DNA from: Arthrobacter liuii
GTDB taxonomy: Bacteria > Actinomycetota > Actinomycetes > Actinomycetales > Micrococcaceae
Assembly (NCBI RefSeq): GCF_014639275.1
Contig: NZ_BMFW01000007.1
Coordinates: 62,001-126,000, forward strand
Direction: 5' to 3'
DNA: 64,000 nucleotides
The position numbers were made by a program, and so were the translations under genes. The notes below the pieces were generated by a model. That model was not told the DNA's origin. It did not search any database and saw only the letters and a list, made by a program, of their open reading frames with translations. Shown here piece by piece: positions 17,321 to 26,453 of the stretch (its first letter is position 1; each line of letters opens with the position of its first letter).

Positions 17321-17942
17321 CCAGCAGGCCCTGCAGCAGCCACCAGATCCCGGCCATCACCACTCCGCCGAAGAGCGAACCGGCCACCACCTGCGCTAAG
17401 GAATGGGCCCTCAGGACCACCCGTGACCAGCTGACCGCCGGGATCAGGAGCAACAGCGGGGCCCACGCGATGCCAAGCATCAGCACCGATACGACGGCGG
17501 CGCAGGACACGGCAGCGGCGTGACCGCTCATTTTCCAGAACGGGCTGACTGCCGCCAGCACGGCCACCCCGCCCACCACCGCCAGGACCATGACCACCAC
17601 GCTCTCCGGAGCCCCCACCGCGCCCAGCACCACCAGCCCTGCCGCGATGCAGCCCAGCGCCATCAGGAGCACGGGTGCGCGCTGCTTCCGGTCGCTGACG
17701 TGGTGGTCTGTGACCTTTCCCAGCCTGACGAGGAACAGCAGCACCACCAGCGGCAGCACGCACACAAAGAGGGCCGCCAGCGCCCCGTAGCCGATGGTTC
17801 CCGGATATCCTGCTTGGGCGATCGGGCTGATGAGCAGCTGCAGTGAGACAACCACCGGAGGCTGGAAGGCCTCCGTCAGCCACCTGGCCACGCGGCTTTT
17901 GGCTCGGATGGACCCGCTGACTGTTATCACGTCCCAGTCCAT
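17313..17942 (-). CDS. PAP2-superfamily-like membrane protein
   Basis: A 209-residue protein with about five or six hydrophobic helices. Two phosphatidate-phosphatase type 2 motifs are recognisable: SGHAAAVSCA (motif 2) and SRVVLRAHSLAQVVAGSLFG (motif 3, with Arg and His). The first motif is only weakly seen in SDRKQRAPVLL. The ATG at 17942 is chosen; the extension to 18035 runs through the end of the E2 gene in another frame. The E2 stop at 17962 lies 19 bases before this start, so it may be the last gene of the bkd transcript. The substrate would be a lipid or isoprenoid phosphate. Confidence 0.7.
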   Translation of the reverse strand: MDWDVITVSGSIRAKSRVARWLTEAFQPPVVVSLQLLISPIAQAGYPGTIGYGALAALFVCVLPLVVLLFLVRLGKVTDHHVSDRKQRAPVLLMALGCIAAGLVVLGAVGAPESVVVMVLAVVGGVAVLAAVSPFWKMSGHAAAVSCAAVVSVLMLGIAWAPLLLLIPAVSWSRVVLRAHSLAQVVAGSLFGGVVMAGIWWLLQGLLAG

Positions 17943-17961
17943 GGCGCCGAGTACACCAGGC

Positions 17962-19461
17962 CTAGTCCAGCAGGAGCGCGGGCTCTTCCAGGATGGCCGC
18001 GACGTCGGCCATAAAGCGCGCGGACAGATCGCCATCCACCACGCGGTGATCGAAGGATCCCCCCAGCGTGGTGATCCAGCGGGGAATCACCTCGCCGTCC
18101 AGGACCCAGGGCTTCTGCTTGATGGTTCCGAAGGCCACAATGGCAACCTCGCCCGGATTGATGATGGGCGTACCTGTGTCGATGCCCAGGGCGCCGATGT
18201 TGGTGATGGTCAGCGTCCCGCCCTGCATCTCCGCAGGCTGCGTCTTCCCGGCCCGGGCCGTGACGGCCAGGTTGTTCAGCGCCAGGGCAAGCTCCTTCAG
18301 CGACAGGTCCTGGGCGTTCTTGATGTTGGGGACCATGAGGCCACGCGGCGTGGCCGCGGCGATGCCCAGGTTCATGTAGTGCTTGACGTGGATTTCCGCC
18401 GTGTCCGAGCCTTCGTTGTCCACCCACGCGGCATTCACGCTGGGGTTGCGCGCGGCGGCCCAGATCACGGCTTTAGCCAAAATGAGCAGCGGCGATACCT
18501 TGATGCCCTCGAAATCCCGGGAGGCCTTAAGCCGCTTGACGAACTCCATGGTGCGGCTGGCGTCAACATCGACGAAGATGCTCACATGTGGCGCGGCGAA
18601 GGCCGACTCCACCATCGCCTTTGCCGTGGCTTTGCGGACGCCCTTGACCGGGATGCGCTCCACGCGCTGGTCCTGCGGCTTGCCGACCTTGCCCCAGAAG
18701 CCGTCGGCCTTGTCCAGTTCCGCGTCGCGCTGCGCCTGGTAGCTGACCAGGTCCTCACGCGTCACCTCGCCCCGTGAACCGGTGGCCACGACGTCCGCGA
18801 GGTCGATGCCCAGGTCGCGGGCGATCTTGCGGACAGGCGGCTTGGCCAGCACCCTGTTGACCAGGCCCGTGATGGTGCCGCCAATGGTTGGACGGTTGTC
18901 GACGACGGCGGCCGGATTGGCGGAAACCGCAGCGGGGGTGCGGGGCTGGACTGGTTCAACCTCCGGAGCGTTGGCGGTCACGGCCGTCGCCGGAGACGTC
19001 TTGCGCGGACGGCGCTTTACGGCGTCGGCCTTGGGTCCGGAACCCACCAAGGGAGCGTTGGACGTGGCGGCCGCGGCGCCGTCGGCCAACGCCTCGTCCG
19101 CAGCATCCCGGGACAGCTTGCCGTAAAGCGGCTGGGCGGGGACATCCGGGGCGACGGGGACATCGGCGGCGACCGGGGCCTGGGGGGCACGGACGTCGGC
19201 AGGAGTCGGGTCACCGGATACCTCGTCGCTGACGCTGATGATGGCGGTCCCGACGTCGACGGTCACCCCTTCCGGGACCAGCAGTTCGTTGACGGTCCCG
19301 GCAAAGGGGGACGGAAGTTCCACGATCGACTTTGCGGTTTCGATCTCGCAAATGACGTCGTTGATGGCCACGGCATCGCCGGGTTTGACCTTCCAGGAGA
19401 CGATTTCCGCCTCGGTGAGGCCCTCGCCGACGTCGGGCAGGTTGAACTTGTTCAGGGTCAT
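17962..19461 (-). CDS. bkdC: Branched-chain 2-oxoacid dehydrogenase E2 (dihydrolipoamide acyltransferase)
   Basis: A 499-residue E2 protein. Order of domains: lipoyl domain (residues 1-80; the lipoylated Lys is Lys44 in [10 protein letters not shown]), an Ala/Pro-rich linker, the peripheral subunit-binding domain ([20 protein letters not shown]), and the catalytic acyltransferase domain ending in [13 protein letters not shown] with the HxxxDG active-site motif. GAGGA precedes the ATG at 19461. It follows the E1 beta gene by 7 bases. Together with E1 it converts branched-chain 2-oxoacids to acyl-CoA. A pyruvate complex is possible, but an E1 alpha/beta pair in this group usually serves branched-chain acids. 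Confidence 0.93.
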   Translation of the reverse strand: MTLNKFNLPDVGEGLTEAEIVSWKVKPGDAVAINDVICEIETAKSIVELPSPFAGTVNELLVPEGVTVDVGTAIISVSDEVSGDPTPADVRAPQAPVAADVPVAPDVPAQPLYGKLSRDAADEALADGAAAATSNAPLVGSGPKADAVKRRPRKTSPATAVTANAPEVEPVQPRTPAAVSANPAAVVDNRPTIGGTITGLVNRVLAKPPVRKIARDLGIDLADVVATGSRGEVTREDLVSYQAQRDAELDKADGFWGKVGKPQDQRVERIPVKGVRKATAKAMVESAFAAPHVSIFVDVDASRTMEFVKRLKASRDFEGIKVSPLLILAKAVIWAAARNPSVNAAWVDNEGSDTAEIHVKHYMNLGIAAATPRGLMVPNIKNAQDLSLKELALALNNLAVTARAGKTQPAEMQGGTLTITNIGALGIDTGTPIINPGEVAIVAFGTIKQKPWVLDGEVIPRWITTLGGSFDHRVVDGDLSARFMADVAAILEEPALLLD

Positions 19462-19468
19462 GGTGTCC

Positions 19469-20449
19469 TCAGTAGGAGAGGGCGCGGTCCAGCGCCTCCA
19501 GGATGCGGTCGATGTCCGGAAGGTAGTCTTCCTCCACCTTCGCAACGGGGTAGGGCATGTGGAATCCGCCCACGCGGATCACCGGCGCCTCAAGGGAGTG
19601 GAACGCCCGCTCACTGATCCGGGCTGCAATCTCGCCCCCGATTCCGCCGAACGTGGGTGCCTCGTGCGCCACGATCAGCCTGCCGGTCTTCTGCACGGAG
19701 GCGGTGACGGTGTCGAAGTCGATCGGCGAGATCGACCGGAGGTCGATGACCTCGACACTCCTGCCGTCCTCCTCCGCGGCATTGGCGGCCGCAAGCGCCA
19801 CGGGCACCAGGGGGCCGTAGGCCACCACGGTGGCGTCTGTACCCTCCCGGAGGACATGGGCCTTGAAGGGATCCTCCGAGGGGCCGGGATTCTCGACGTC
19901 GACGTCGCCCTTGAGCCAGTAGCGGCGCTTGGGCTCGAAGACGATGACCGGGTCTTGGCACTCCACGGCCTGCTGGATCATCCAGTAGGCGTCATGGGGG
20001 TTGGACGGGCTGATGATGCGCAGGCCGGCCGTGTGGGCGAACAATGCCTCCGGGGATTCGGAATGGTGTTCAATGGAGCCGATGCCCCCGCCGTAGGGGA
20101 TCCGGATGACCACGGGCACGCTGAGGTTGCCGTTGCTGCGCGAATGGATCTTGGCGAGCTGGGTGGTGATCTGGTTGAAGCCGGGAAAGACGAACCCGTC
20201 GAACTGGATCTCGCACACTGGGCTGTACCCGCGCAGGGCCAGGCCGATCGCGGTGCCGATGATTCCGGACTCGGCCAGCGGGGTGTCTACTACGCGGTCC
20301 GGGCCGAACTCACCGATCAGCCCGTCGGTTACCCGGTAGACGCCGCCAAGGGGCCCGATGTCCTCGCCCATCAACAGTGATTTGGGGTTGGCGGCCAAGG
20401 TGGCGCGAAGGCCCTCATTGATGGCCTTGGCGATGGTCATGGTGGTCAT
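19469..20449 (-). CDS. bkdB: 2-oxoacid dehydrogenase E1 component, beta subunit
   Basis: A 326-residue transketolase-like subunit that completes the thiamine diphosphate site with E1 alpha. Recognisable motifs are [40 protein letters not shown] and [20 protein letters not shown], followed by the C-terminal transketolase domain ([16 protein letters not shown]). The start ATG at 20449 overlaps the E1 alpha stop by one base (TGATG), so the two subunits are translationally coupled. Confidence 0.94.
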   Translation of the reverse strand: MTTMTIAKAINEGLRATLAANPKSLLMGEDIGPLGGVYRVTDGLIGEFGPDRVVDTPLAESGIIGTAIGLALRGYSPVCEIQFDGFVFPGFNQITTQLAKIHSRSNGNLSVPVVIRIPYGGGIGSIEHHSESPEALFAHTAGLRIISPSNPHDAYWMIQQAVECQDPVIVFEPKRRYWLKGDVDVENPGPSEDPFKAHVLREGTDATVVAYGPLVPVALAAANAAEEDGRSVEVIDLRSISPIDFDTVTASVQKTGRLIVAHEAPTFGGIGGEIAARISERAFHSLEAPVIRVGGFHMPYPVAKVEEDYLPDIDRILEALDRALSY

Positions 20450-21681
20450 CAGTGGCCTGCCTTTGCTGCGTGCCCGGCGGACTCTTCCTCGCCGGCGAAT
20501 CCTGCGCTGTATTCCTCGAACCACGCCAATTCCTCGGCCACCAGCGGGTGGGCCTCCTTGTAGACCTTGGCGAAGGCCTGCCGGATGTCCGGGTTCTCAA
20601 TATCGTGGGCCGTGCGCCGGACGTAGGCAGCCAGCTCGTCGCCGTCAGCCTTGACCTTGGCGAAGAATGTGTCGTCCGCGAGGCCTTCTGCACGCAGGTA
20701 CTTTTCGAGCCGTGCCAGCGGGTCCTTGGCACGCCAGGCGTCCTCTTCCGCCGACTGCCGGTATTTGGTGGGATCGTCGGCGGTGGTGTGCGCACCCACC
20801 CGATAGGTGAAGGCCTCGATGAGGACCGGGCCCTTGCCTTGGCGTGCGTGCTCCAGCGCCCATTCGGTCACCGCGTGGACGGCGATCACGTCATTGCCGT
20901 CCACGCGGATGCCGGGGAAGCCATAGCCCTTGGCGCGGTTGGAGAGCGGAACGCGGGTCTGGACGTTGGTGGGGACCGAGATGGCCCAATGGTTGTTCTG
21001 GCAGAAGAACACGACGGGGGCCTTGTACGAGGAGGCGAACACCATGGACTCGTGGACGTCGCCTTCCGAGCTGGCGCCGTCGCCGAAGTAGGCGATGACG
21101 GCGGCATCGGGCTGCTTGCCCGCGCCGTTCGCTGCTGCGGCGAACTTCTGGTCGCGCTGGATTCCCATGGCGTAGCCCACGGCGTGGAGGGTCTGCGCGG
21201 CCAGGACCAGGGTGTACAGGTGGAAGTTGGTGTCCCTGGGGTTCCAGCCGCCGTTGGACACGCCGCGGAACTGGCGCAGGAGTTCTGCCAGGTCCACATT
21301 CCGGGTCAGGGCTACGCCGTGCTCCCGGTAGGTGGGGAAGATGTAGTCCTGCGGCTGGCTGGCCCGGCCCGAGCCGATCTGCGCTGCTTCCTGGCCGGTC
21401 AACGGTACCCACAGCGCCAGTTGGCCCTGGCGCTGGAGGGCCGTGGCTTCGACGTCGAACCTCCGTATCGCGGCCATGTCGGCGTACAGGCCACGGAGGT
21501 GCTCCGGGGTGAGTTTGTCCGCATAGTCGCTGAAGACCGGATCCGCACCCAGCTTCCCGTCGGGACCGAGCAGCTGCACCATCTGGGCCGCGGGCTCGCC
21601 CATGACGGCTTCAGCATCGGCTTCCCGCTGGTCGTCTACCGCTGTTCCGTCAAACTCGGTGGAAGGCAGATGAGTGCCCAT
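20449..21681 (-). CDS. bkdA: 2-oxoacid dehydrogenase E1 component, alpha subunit
   Basis: A 410-residue thiamine-diphosphate enzyme subunit, first gene of the operon. The ThDP/Mg motif is GDGASSEGDVHESMVFAS ... NNHWAIS, and the phosphorylation-loop region is TYRVGAHTTADDPTKYR. It decarboxylates 2-oxoacids (from Leu, Ile and Val) and passes the acyl group to E2. AAGGAG lies 5 bases before the ATG. A long dyad sits 49-88 bases upstream of the start, the best candidate for the operon's control site. No E3 gene is present here. Confidence 0.94.
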   Translation of the reverse strand: MGTHLPSTEFDGTAVDDQREADAEAVMGEPAAQMVQLLGPDGKLGADPVFSDYADKLTPEHLRGLYADMAAIRRFDVEATALQRQGQLALWVPLTGQEAAQIGSGRASQPQDYIFPTYREHGVALTRNVDLAELLRQFRGVSNGGWNPRDTNFHLYTLVLAAQTLHAVGYAMGIQRDQKFAAAANGAGKQPDAAVIAYFGDGASSEGDVHESMVFASSYKAPVVFFCQNNHWAISVPTNVQTRVPLSNRAKGYGFPGIRVDGNDVIAVHAVTEWALEHARQGKGPVLIEAFTYRVGAHTTADDPTKYRQSAEEDAWRAKDPLARLEKYLRAEGLADDTFFAKVKADGDELAAYVRRTAHDIENPDIRQAFAKVYKEAHPLVAEELAWFEEYSAGFAGEEESAGHAAKAGH

Positions 21682-21729
21682 ACCGTCTCCTTGCTTGCCG
21701 CATCCGGATGCAATGCAATGTCGCTGGGA

Positions 21730-21769
21730 TATATGCCCCAGAAGGAATACATTCCCTTTATGGCATATA
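21730..21769. promoter_or_regulatory. 40-bp nested dyad at the bkd promoter
   Basis: Outer arms TATATGCC (21730-21737) and GGCATATA (21762-21769) share one centre with the inner dyad GGAATACATTCC (21744-21755). The two symmetric pairs are concentric. The segment is AT-rich compared with its surroundings and lies just upstream of the E1 alpha gene, so an operator that binds a dimer of dimers (Lrp-like, for example) is plausible. Confidence 0.5.
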
Positions 21770-21830
21770 CATTGGCTTACTGATCCTAACTTTATCTTCG
21801 GTAAGTAGCGGGAGGGCTACATGTTAAGTG

Positions 21831-22949
21831 CTAGGAAGTTGCTGGCGCCTTTGTATAGTCGGCACACAATTGGAGAAAGCGGGTGTTGGCCTCGGGTTCC
21901 CCGATGCTGACCCTCACGCCTTCTCCGGCGAAGGCCCGCACCGAGAGGGCACGGCTCCCCGCCATCTCTGCGAAGGCGGCGCTTTCAGCACCAAGTGCGA
22001 GCCATACGAAGTTTCCCTGGGCATCAGGGACGGCCCAGCCGAGTTGGCGGAGACCGGTAGTCACCCGCACCCGCTCGGCCACGAGTTTTTGTACCCTTTC
22101 CACAACCTGTGCATGGTTCTCAAGCGAAATTATTGCTGCTTTTTCGGCTATTTGGGATACCGCGAAGGGCGTTGCCGCGACCCGCAGGTACTGGGTGAGT
22201 TCAGGGTGGGAAACACTGTAGCCAACCCGGAGGCCTGCGAGGCCATGGGCCTTGGAAAACGTCCGGAGCACCACCACATTGGGATATTTGCGGTAAAGAT
22301 CGATGCCGTCCACAGCATCCTCCGCCCTGACGAATTCCTGGTAGGCCTCATCAATCACCACCACCACGTCGGCCGGGACGGACTGGATGAAGGCCTCAGT
22401 TTCGGCAGCTGTGAGCGCCGGGCCGGTGGGGTTATTGGGCGTGCAAAGAAGGATAACCTTGGTGCGGGCACTGACGGCGGCCGCCATGGCCTCCAGGTCA
22501 TGACGGCCGTCTGTAGTCACGGGGATGCGCACGCTCTCGGCACCTGCCAGGCCCACGCTGATGGGGTATGCCTCAAAGGAGCGCCAGGCATAGATGACTT
22601 CGTCCGCCTTGCCGTCCTCGTTCTGCCCGGCGAAGGCCGCCAGGATCTGGTTCAGGGCCCCCAGGCTTCCAGCTCCGGTCACGATATCCTCAGCGGGCAC
22701 CCCCAGGAATTCTGCGAGCGCCGTACGAAGCTTGCTGCTTAGCGGATCCGGATACCTGTTGAAGTCCGTCTGGCTGGCTATGGCCTCGAGCACCGCAGGA
22801 ATCGGTGGGAGCGGGTTTTCGTTGGAGGACAGCTTGTAGCTGGCCAGACCGCTGACGGCGGCCGCCGGCTTTCCTGCGGCGTAGCGGGGCAGCCGGTCCA
22901 GCACGGGCCGCGGTATGATCCCGCCGGCCCTGGTCTCAGGTGAAGTCAT
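21831..22949 (-). CDS. hisC: Histidinol-phosphate aminotransferase (HisC type)
   Basis: A 372-residue PLP-dependent class I/II aminotransferase. Marker motifs are KLSSNENPLPP near the N-terminus (the substrate phosphate loop), TPNNPTGPA, DEAYQEFV and the PLP lysine in LRTFSKAHGLAGLRVGY. The ATG at 22949 (MTSPETRAGG) is chosen over an in-frame extension to 23051 that runs into the upstream spacer. It is apart from any his operon, so it may be a second HisC-like enzyme or an aromatic aminotransferase. The stop lies about 60 bases before the bkd dyad. Confidence 0.87.
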   Translation of the reverse strand: MTSPETRAGGIIPRPVLDRLPRYAAGKPAAAVSGLASYKLSSNENPLPPIPAVLEAIASQTDFNRYPDPLSSKLRTALAEFLGVPAEDIVTGAGSLGALNQILAAFAGQNEDGKADEVIYAWRSFEAYPISVGLAGAESVRIPVTTDGRHDLEAMAAAVSARTKVILLCTPNNPTGPALTAAETEAFIQSVPADVVVVIDEAYQEFVRAEDAVDGIDLYRKYPNVVVLRTFSKAHGLAGLRVGYSVSHPELTQYLRVAATPFAVSQIAEKAAIISLENHAQVVERVQKLVAERVRVTTGLRQLGWAVPDAQGNFVWLALGAESAAFAEMAGSRALSVRAFAGEGVRVSIGEPEANTRFLQLCADYTKAPATS

Positions 22950-23057
22950 GGCTTCCAGCCTACGTCCAAGCCCCGCGCGAACCCGGGGAGCGAACGGCTG
23001 AATAATTGGGGGCCCCGCCGCCAGACAGCGGGCCCGACCGTATGGAAGCATGAAGGC

Positions 23058-23483
23058 ATGGGCTCTTACCTCCTTCGGATTGTCGTCAACGCTGCCGGCC
23101 TCTGGATCGCCAACTGGATCCTGCCGGGCATGGACATTACCAGCACCGGGGCATCCGCTGCGGTGGCCAGGACCGGCATTTCGCAGGATCCCGGGATCAT
23201 CGGCATCGTCCTGGCCTACCTCTTCATCGGCCTCATTTTCGGCCTGGTGAACTCATTTGTCCGGCCACTGGTCAGCCTTCTCGCACTTCCAATCACCATC
23301 CTGACCCTTGGCCTCTTTGCCATCGTCATCAATGCCGCCATGCTGTACCTGACGGCCTGGATCAGCAGCTACACGCCCGTTCAACTCACGATTGATACCT
23401 TCTTCTGGACCGCAGTGCTGGCCGTGATCATCATCTCCCTGGTCTCCTTGGTGGCAGGCCTGCTGCCGAGCGGCCGCCGCTGA
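23058..23483 (+). CDS. Mycobacterial-type phage holin family membrane protein
   Basis: A 141-residue protein with four hydrophobic helices (IVVNAAGLWIANWILPG; IIGIVLAYLFIGLIFGLVN; ILTLGLFAIVINAAMLYL; FWTAVLAVIIISLVSLVAG). The order and the NSFVRPLVSLLALPITILTL segment between helices 2 and 3 match the small phage holin family 4 superfamily found on most actinobacterial chromosomes. It is not near phage genes; the cellular role of these proteins is not established. The gene is divergent from hisC. Confidence 0.85.
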   Translation: MGSYLLRIVVNAAGLWIANWILPGMDITSTGASAAVARTGISQDPGIIGIVLAYLFIGLIFGLVNSFVRPLVSLLALPITILTLGLFAIVINAAMLYLTAWISSYTPVQLTIDTFFWTAVLAVIIISLVSLVAGLLPSGRR

Positions 23484-23664
23484 CAGCTGCGAGTCCAAGT
23501 AGGAGGCCGGAGGTAAACAGGTACCAACAGGTGCCCTTTCTCCGAAGCACTTCCAAAACTTCAGTACCGGCCACCCATGACCCTCTGGGGACGACCCCCC
23601 TAGGCTGCCAATCGGGCCCATAAAGAGGCCCGTTGCTGTCAGTTCCGGAAACGGGGGCCCCAGA

Positions 23665-24591
23665 ATGAAGCCCATTAAAATCCTGCTTGCTGCCTGCCTG
23701 CTTTTCGCATGGCAAGTGGGCCCGGCACACGCGGACGTCGAAACAGGGCCGGTACCGCAGGGCGCCGCCGTGCTGGGAAACGACATCTCCTGGCCCCAGT
23801 GCGGCAGTGATCTTCCCGCACCCCCGGCGTTCGCGATCGTGGGGGTGAACGGCGGAAGGCCGGACACCGTCAACCCATGCCTGGCCGCTCAACTGGCCTG
23901 GGCAGGCCAGAGCTCGGAGGCAGCCGCAGGCACCCCGGCGGCGGTATATGTAAATACTGCCGCAACAGGGCCCGTGGAGTCCTTGTGGTGGCCTGCAAAC
24001 AACACCTACCGCGGCACGGAGGTCAGTAATCCCTATGGGATGTGCAACGGTACGGCGTCCCCGGCCTGCGCATACGTCCACGGCTACGCCATGGCCTTCA
24101 ACGACGTGGTGATCCTGAAGGAATCCGGCGACGGCGCGGCAAGGCGTATGTGGTGGCTGGATGTAGAGACCGGGAACAGCTGGCTGTGGGACAAGGCCGC
24201 CAATGCTGCCGAGCTGGAGGGCATGACCGCGTACCTGGTGGGAACCGGCGCGGAAGTAGGGATCTACTCCACGGCCTACCAATTCGGCGAGATCGTGGGG
24301 GAAGTCAGTCCCGGCAGCAACCTCCACGGGCTTAGGAACTGGCTGGCGGGTGCAGAATCCGCAGCGTCCGCCCGGGAGTATTGCTCGTCGGCTGCCCCCC
24401 TCACTCCCGGTGCGCTGGTCACGATGACCCAGTTCACTGAAGGGGACCTCGACTACAACTACCCCTGCCCGTCCGCCGCGCCGGCACCGGCAACGGCAAC
24501 GGCACCGCAGCATGACCCACAGCCCGCCCCGCAACCAAAGACGACGCGCGTTACCGCCTACGCTGAACTGCACGCCGCCCAGATCTCATGA
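23665..24591 (+). CDS. Secreted protein with GH25-like (lysozyme-like) fold
   Basis: A 308-residue exported protein. A signal peptide (MKPIKILLAACLLFAWQVG, cleavage near PAHA) leads to a domain whose landmarks resemble the GH25/DUF1906-type TIM barrel: LGNDISWPQC at the start of strand 1, AFAIVGVNGGRP, and MWWLDVETGNSW, where Asp and Glu could be the acid pair. Several Cys (PQC, NPC, MCN, PAC, EYC, YPC) suggest disulphides. The C-terminal 45 residues are Pro/Ala/Thr-rich. It may cleave cell-wall glycan or bind it. The family call is from motif pattern only. Confidence 0.6.
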   Translation: MKPIKILLAACLLFAWQVGPAHADVETGPVPQGAAVLGNDISWPQCGSDLPAPPAFAIVGVNGGRPDTVNPCLAAQLAWAGQSSEAAAGTPAAVYVNTAATGPVESLWWPANNTYRGTEVSNPYGMCNGTASPACAYVHGYAMAFNDVVILKESGDGAARRMWWLDVETGNSWLWDKAANAAELEGMTAYLVGTGAEVGIYSTAYQFGEIVGEVSPGSNLHGLRNWLAGAESAASAREYCSSAAPLTPGALVTMTQFTEGDLDYNYPCPSAAPAPATATAPQHDPQPAPQPKTTRVTAYAELHAAQIS

Positions 24592-24619
24592 GGCCAGCGG
24601 CCCCGGTGCGGATAGGTTC

Positions 24620-25996
24620 CTATTTCGCACCCGGTTGGGGACGGCCCGAGAGGGGGTCCCGGCGGTCCAGCGGACGAGGGGGCGCCGGGGTCTTTGACAA
24701 CGAGAAGCGGGCGGCAGTGGCAGTACCACCGGCACCCAGGACAGCACCCAGCGCCGCCGTGGAGTGGACCAGTGACGGGTCCTTGCTGGCGGACACCAGC
24801 CGGGCCGCCTCCTCATAGCCGCTGAGGCGGTGCCCGGGTCCGAGGCCGGCGTCTTCCCCTTCCGTAGTGGTCACCGGGTTGGTCATGGTTACGGTCACCC
24901 TGTTCCGAGTATCGGCGTTTGGAGCTCCGTCGGCACCCGGCACCCAATCTGCTTCATGCTCCAGATGCAGCGAGCTGACACCTGTTCCCGGCGTGATGCC
25001 GGCGACTGGCGATCCTGCAGTAAGTACATATCGGACATCGTAAGTGCGGAGGAAGCGGGGATCGGCAGAGAGATTCATGGCGTGGATACCGCCCTGGCTG
25101 TAACCAATCGCCACGACCGGCGCTCCCTGCTTTGCACCGGCCGCTTCGAGCGCCTCAAGGATGGCTGAATTCACTTCCGAGGAACTGTAAAACATTCCTT
25201 CGGCGATGCCTGCTTCATCGAACGGGTTGGGACCGCCCGCTCGAATGCCTGCGGGTTGAGTACCGGGAATGACAACGACATATGCGGTTTCCGATCCATT
25301 TGCCACCTCCAGTATTTCGATGAAACCGGGTCCACGTGCTTCTATCTGCCGTATCCGCTGCAGCAGGCCGGCAGGCGAAGTATCCAGTTCCACGGCAACT
25401 TCTTCTTCACGCTGCACTTCGATGTGCCTCGGCTTAAGACCTGACGCGGCACCGAACACGGCGTCCCGGACCCACGCGTTTCGTTCAATATTGGCTTTCA
25501 TCGAGGAGGACTGCGCTCCGAGCTGGGCCACCAGCCATTCCATCGTTTGCCTGTCTGCTGCTTTGGAGGCGAGGATCACGAGTGCCGAGTGCAACAGCTC
25601 CTGGGTGCTGCGGTACCCAAAATACCGGCCCGCTGCAGCGCGCTCTTCGGCGTTTTCATACTCACGGATGCAGCTGCGTACCTCGGTGCTGATCCGCTGC
25701 ATTTCGGACCGGACGGCCCGGAGCACCCATTCACTGTCCCGCACGCTTGCTATGTGGCCCGCGTCGGACCACGCACCCTGATGGTCCACCCGGCAAAGCC
25801 CGTCCAGGATGCGCCCGGTTTCCTCCTCAGCCCATGACAGATGTCTTGCCAGCCCTTCAAGCTTCTCCGCGCCTGCCGTAAGTTCCTCAATTTGCACAGT
25901 GATGCCGGAAGTGCCGCCGCTCACGGTGAGAGTCCCCTCCCGGGAGGGGCCATACAGCTGGATGGCCCCGCCGCCGGGCGGAGTTTTGGTGCTCAT
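24620..25996 (-). CDS. WXG100-like N-terminus fused to alpha/beta hydrolase domain
   Basis: A 458-residue protein of unknown function. Residues about 35-125 are helical and charged, like an ESX/WXG100-type segment (ELTAGAEKLEGLARHLSW; GAWSDAGHIA). Residues 225-400 form a lipase-like alpha/beta hydrolase with strand VVAIGYSQGG (Ser300) and plausible triad partners Asp350 (EADWVPG) and His389 (GPGHRLSGY). No standard signal peptide is seen. The start overlaps the stop of the upstream WXG100-like gene by 4 bases, so the two are made together. An exported lipase/esterase or a secreted effector is possible. Confidence 0.65.
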   Translation of the reverse strand: MSTKTPPGGGAIQLYGPSREGTLTVSGGTSGITVQIEELTAGAEKLEGLARHLSWAEEETGRILDGLCRVDHQGAWSDAGHIASVRDSEWVLRAVRSEMQRISTEVRSCIREYENAEERAAAGRYFGYRSTQELLHSALVILASKAADRQTMEWLVAQLGAQSSSMKANIERNAWVRDAVFGAASGLKPRHIEVQREEEVAVELDTSPAGLLQRIRQIEARGPGFIEILEVANGSETAYVVVIPGTQPAGIRAGGPNPFDEAGIAEGMFYSSSEVNSAILEALEAAGAKQGAPVVAIGYSQGGIHAMNLSADPRFLRTYDVRYVLTAGSPVAGITPGTGVSSLHLEHEADWVPGADGAPNADTRNRVTVTMTNPVTTTEGEDAGLGPGHRLSGYEEAARLVSASKDPSLVHSTAALGAVLGAGGTATAARFSLSKTPAPPRPLDRRDPLSGRPQPGAK

Positions 25997-26439
25997 CCCG
26001 GCCGGCTTGAACTGGCCAGCGACGGTATGGGACCCTGCTGAGCCCGCCGTGCCAGCGCGTTACCGGCCTCCTGCAACCGGTCCAGCGCGCGGCGCAGACT
26101 GGCTGCCTGGAGAGTAACAGCGTCCCGGTAGGCGCGGCCGGCCGGAGATTGCCAGTCGAGCATCTGGATGTCCTGGAACCCGCCAAGAACCTGTTCCACC
26201 CGGGCACTGCAAGACACAAGGCGGCCCGCGAGCGCATGTAGTTGGGCGTCCATATGCTCCCCGCCCCGTATCCCGTCCATCAGATTGTTCCCCTGCCAGC
26301 TTCCTGTCATGGCCTTACTGGCCCAGCTAAATCCTGCTGCTCCCAACGCTAAGGACGCCCACCCTTCCAGGTAAGAACCGCCGTCGGCTATGTGGACAAG
26401 TAACGTGGTTGACCCGCTTAAGGCGGCGGCGGACTTCAT
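25993..26439 (-). CDS. WXG100/ESX-like small protein
   Basis: A 148-residue protein. A weakly hydrophobic segment (LEGWASLALGAAGFSWA) is followed by a long helix pair with the motif WQSPAGRAYRDAV at residues 96-108, the W-x-S/G-x-A-G-x-x-Y turn typical of WXG100-like proteins. It is probably a partner for the overlapping hydrolase gene. The start lies only 14 bases from the divergent purB start, and no strong ribosome-binding site is visible on either side. Confidence 0.55.
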   Translation of the reverse strand: MKSAAALSGSTTLLVHIADGGSYLEGWASLALGAAGFSWASKAMTGSWQGNNLMDGIRGGEHMDAQLHALAGRLVSCSARVEQVLGGFQDIQMLDWQSPAGRAYRDAVTLQAASLRRALDRLQEAGNALARRAQQGPIPSLASSSRPG

Positions 26440-26453
26440 GAAAGAATCAGCTC

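Noticed and set aside
23058..24591. Prophage lysis cassette (holin plus lysozyme-like protein)
   Set aside because: The holin family occurs on most actinobacterial chromosomes outside prophages, and there are no phage structural, integrase or terminase genes nearby.
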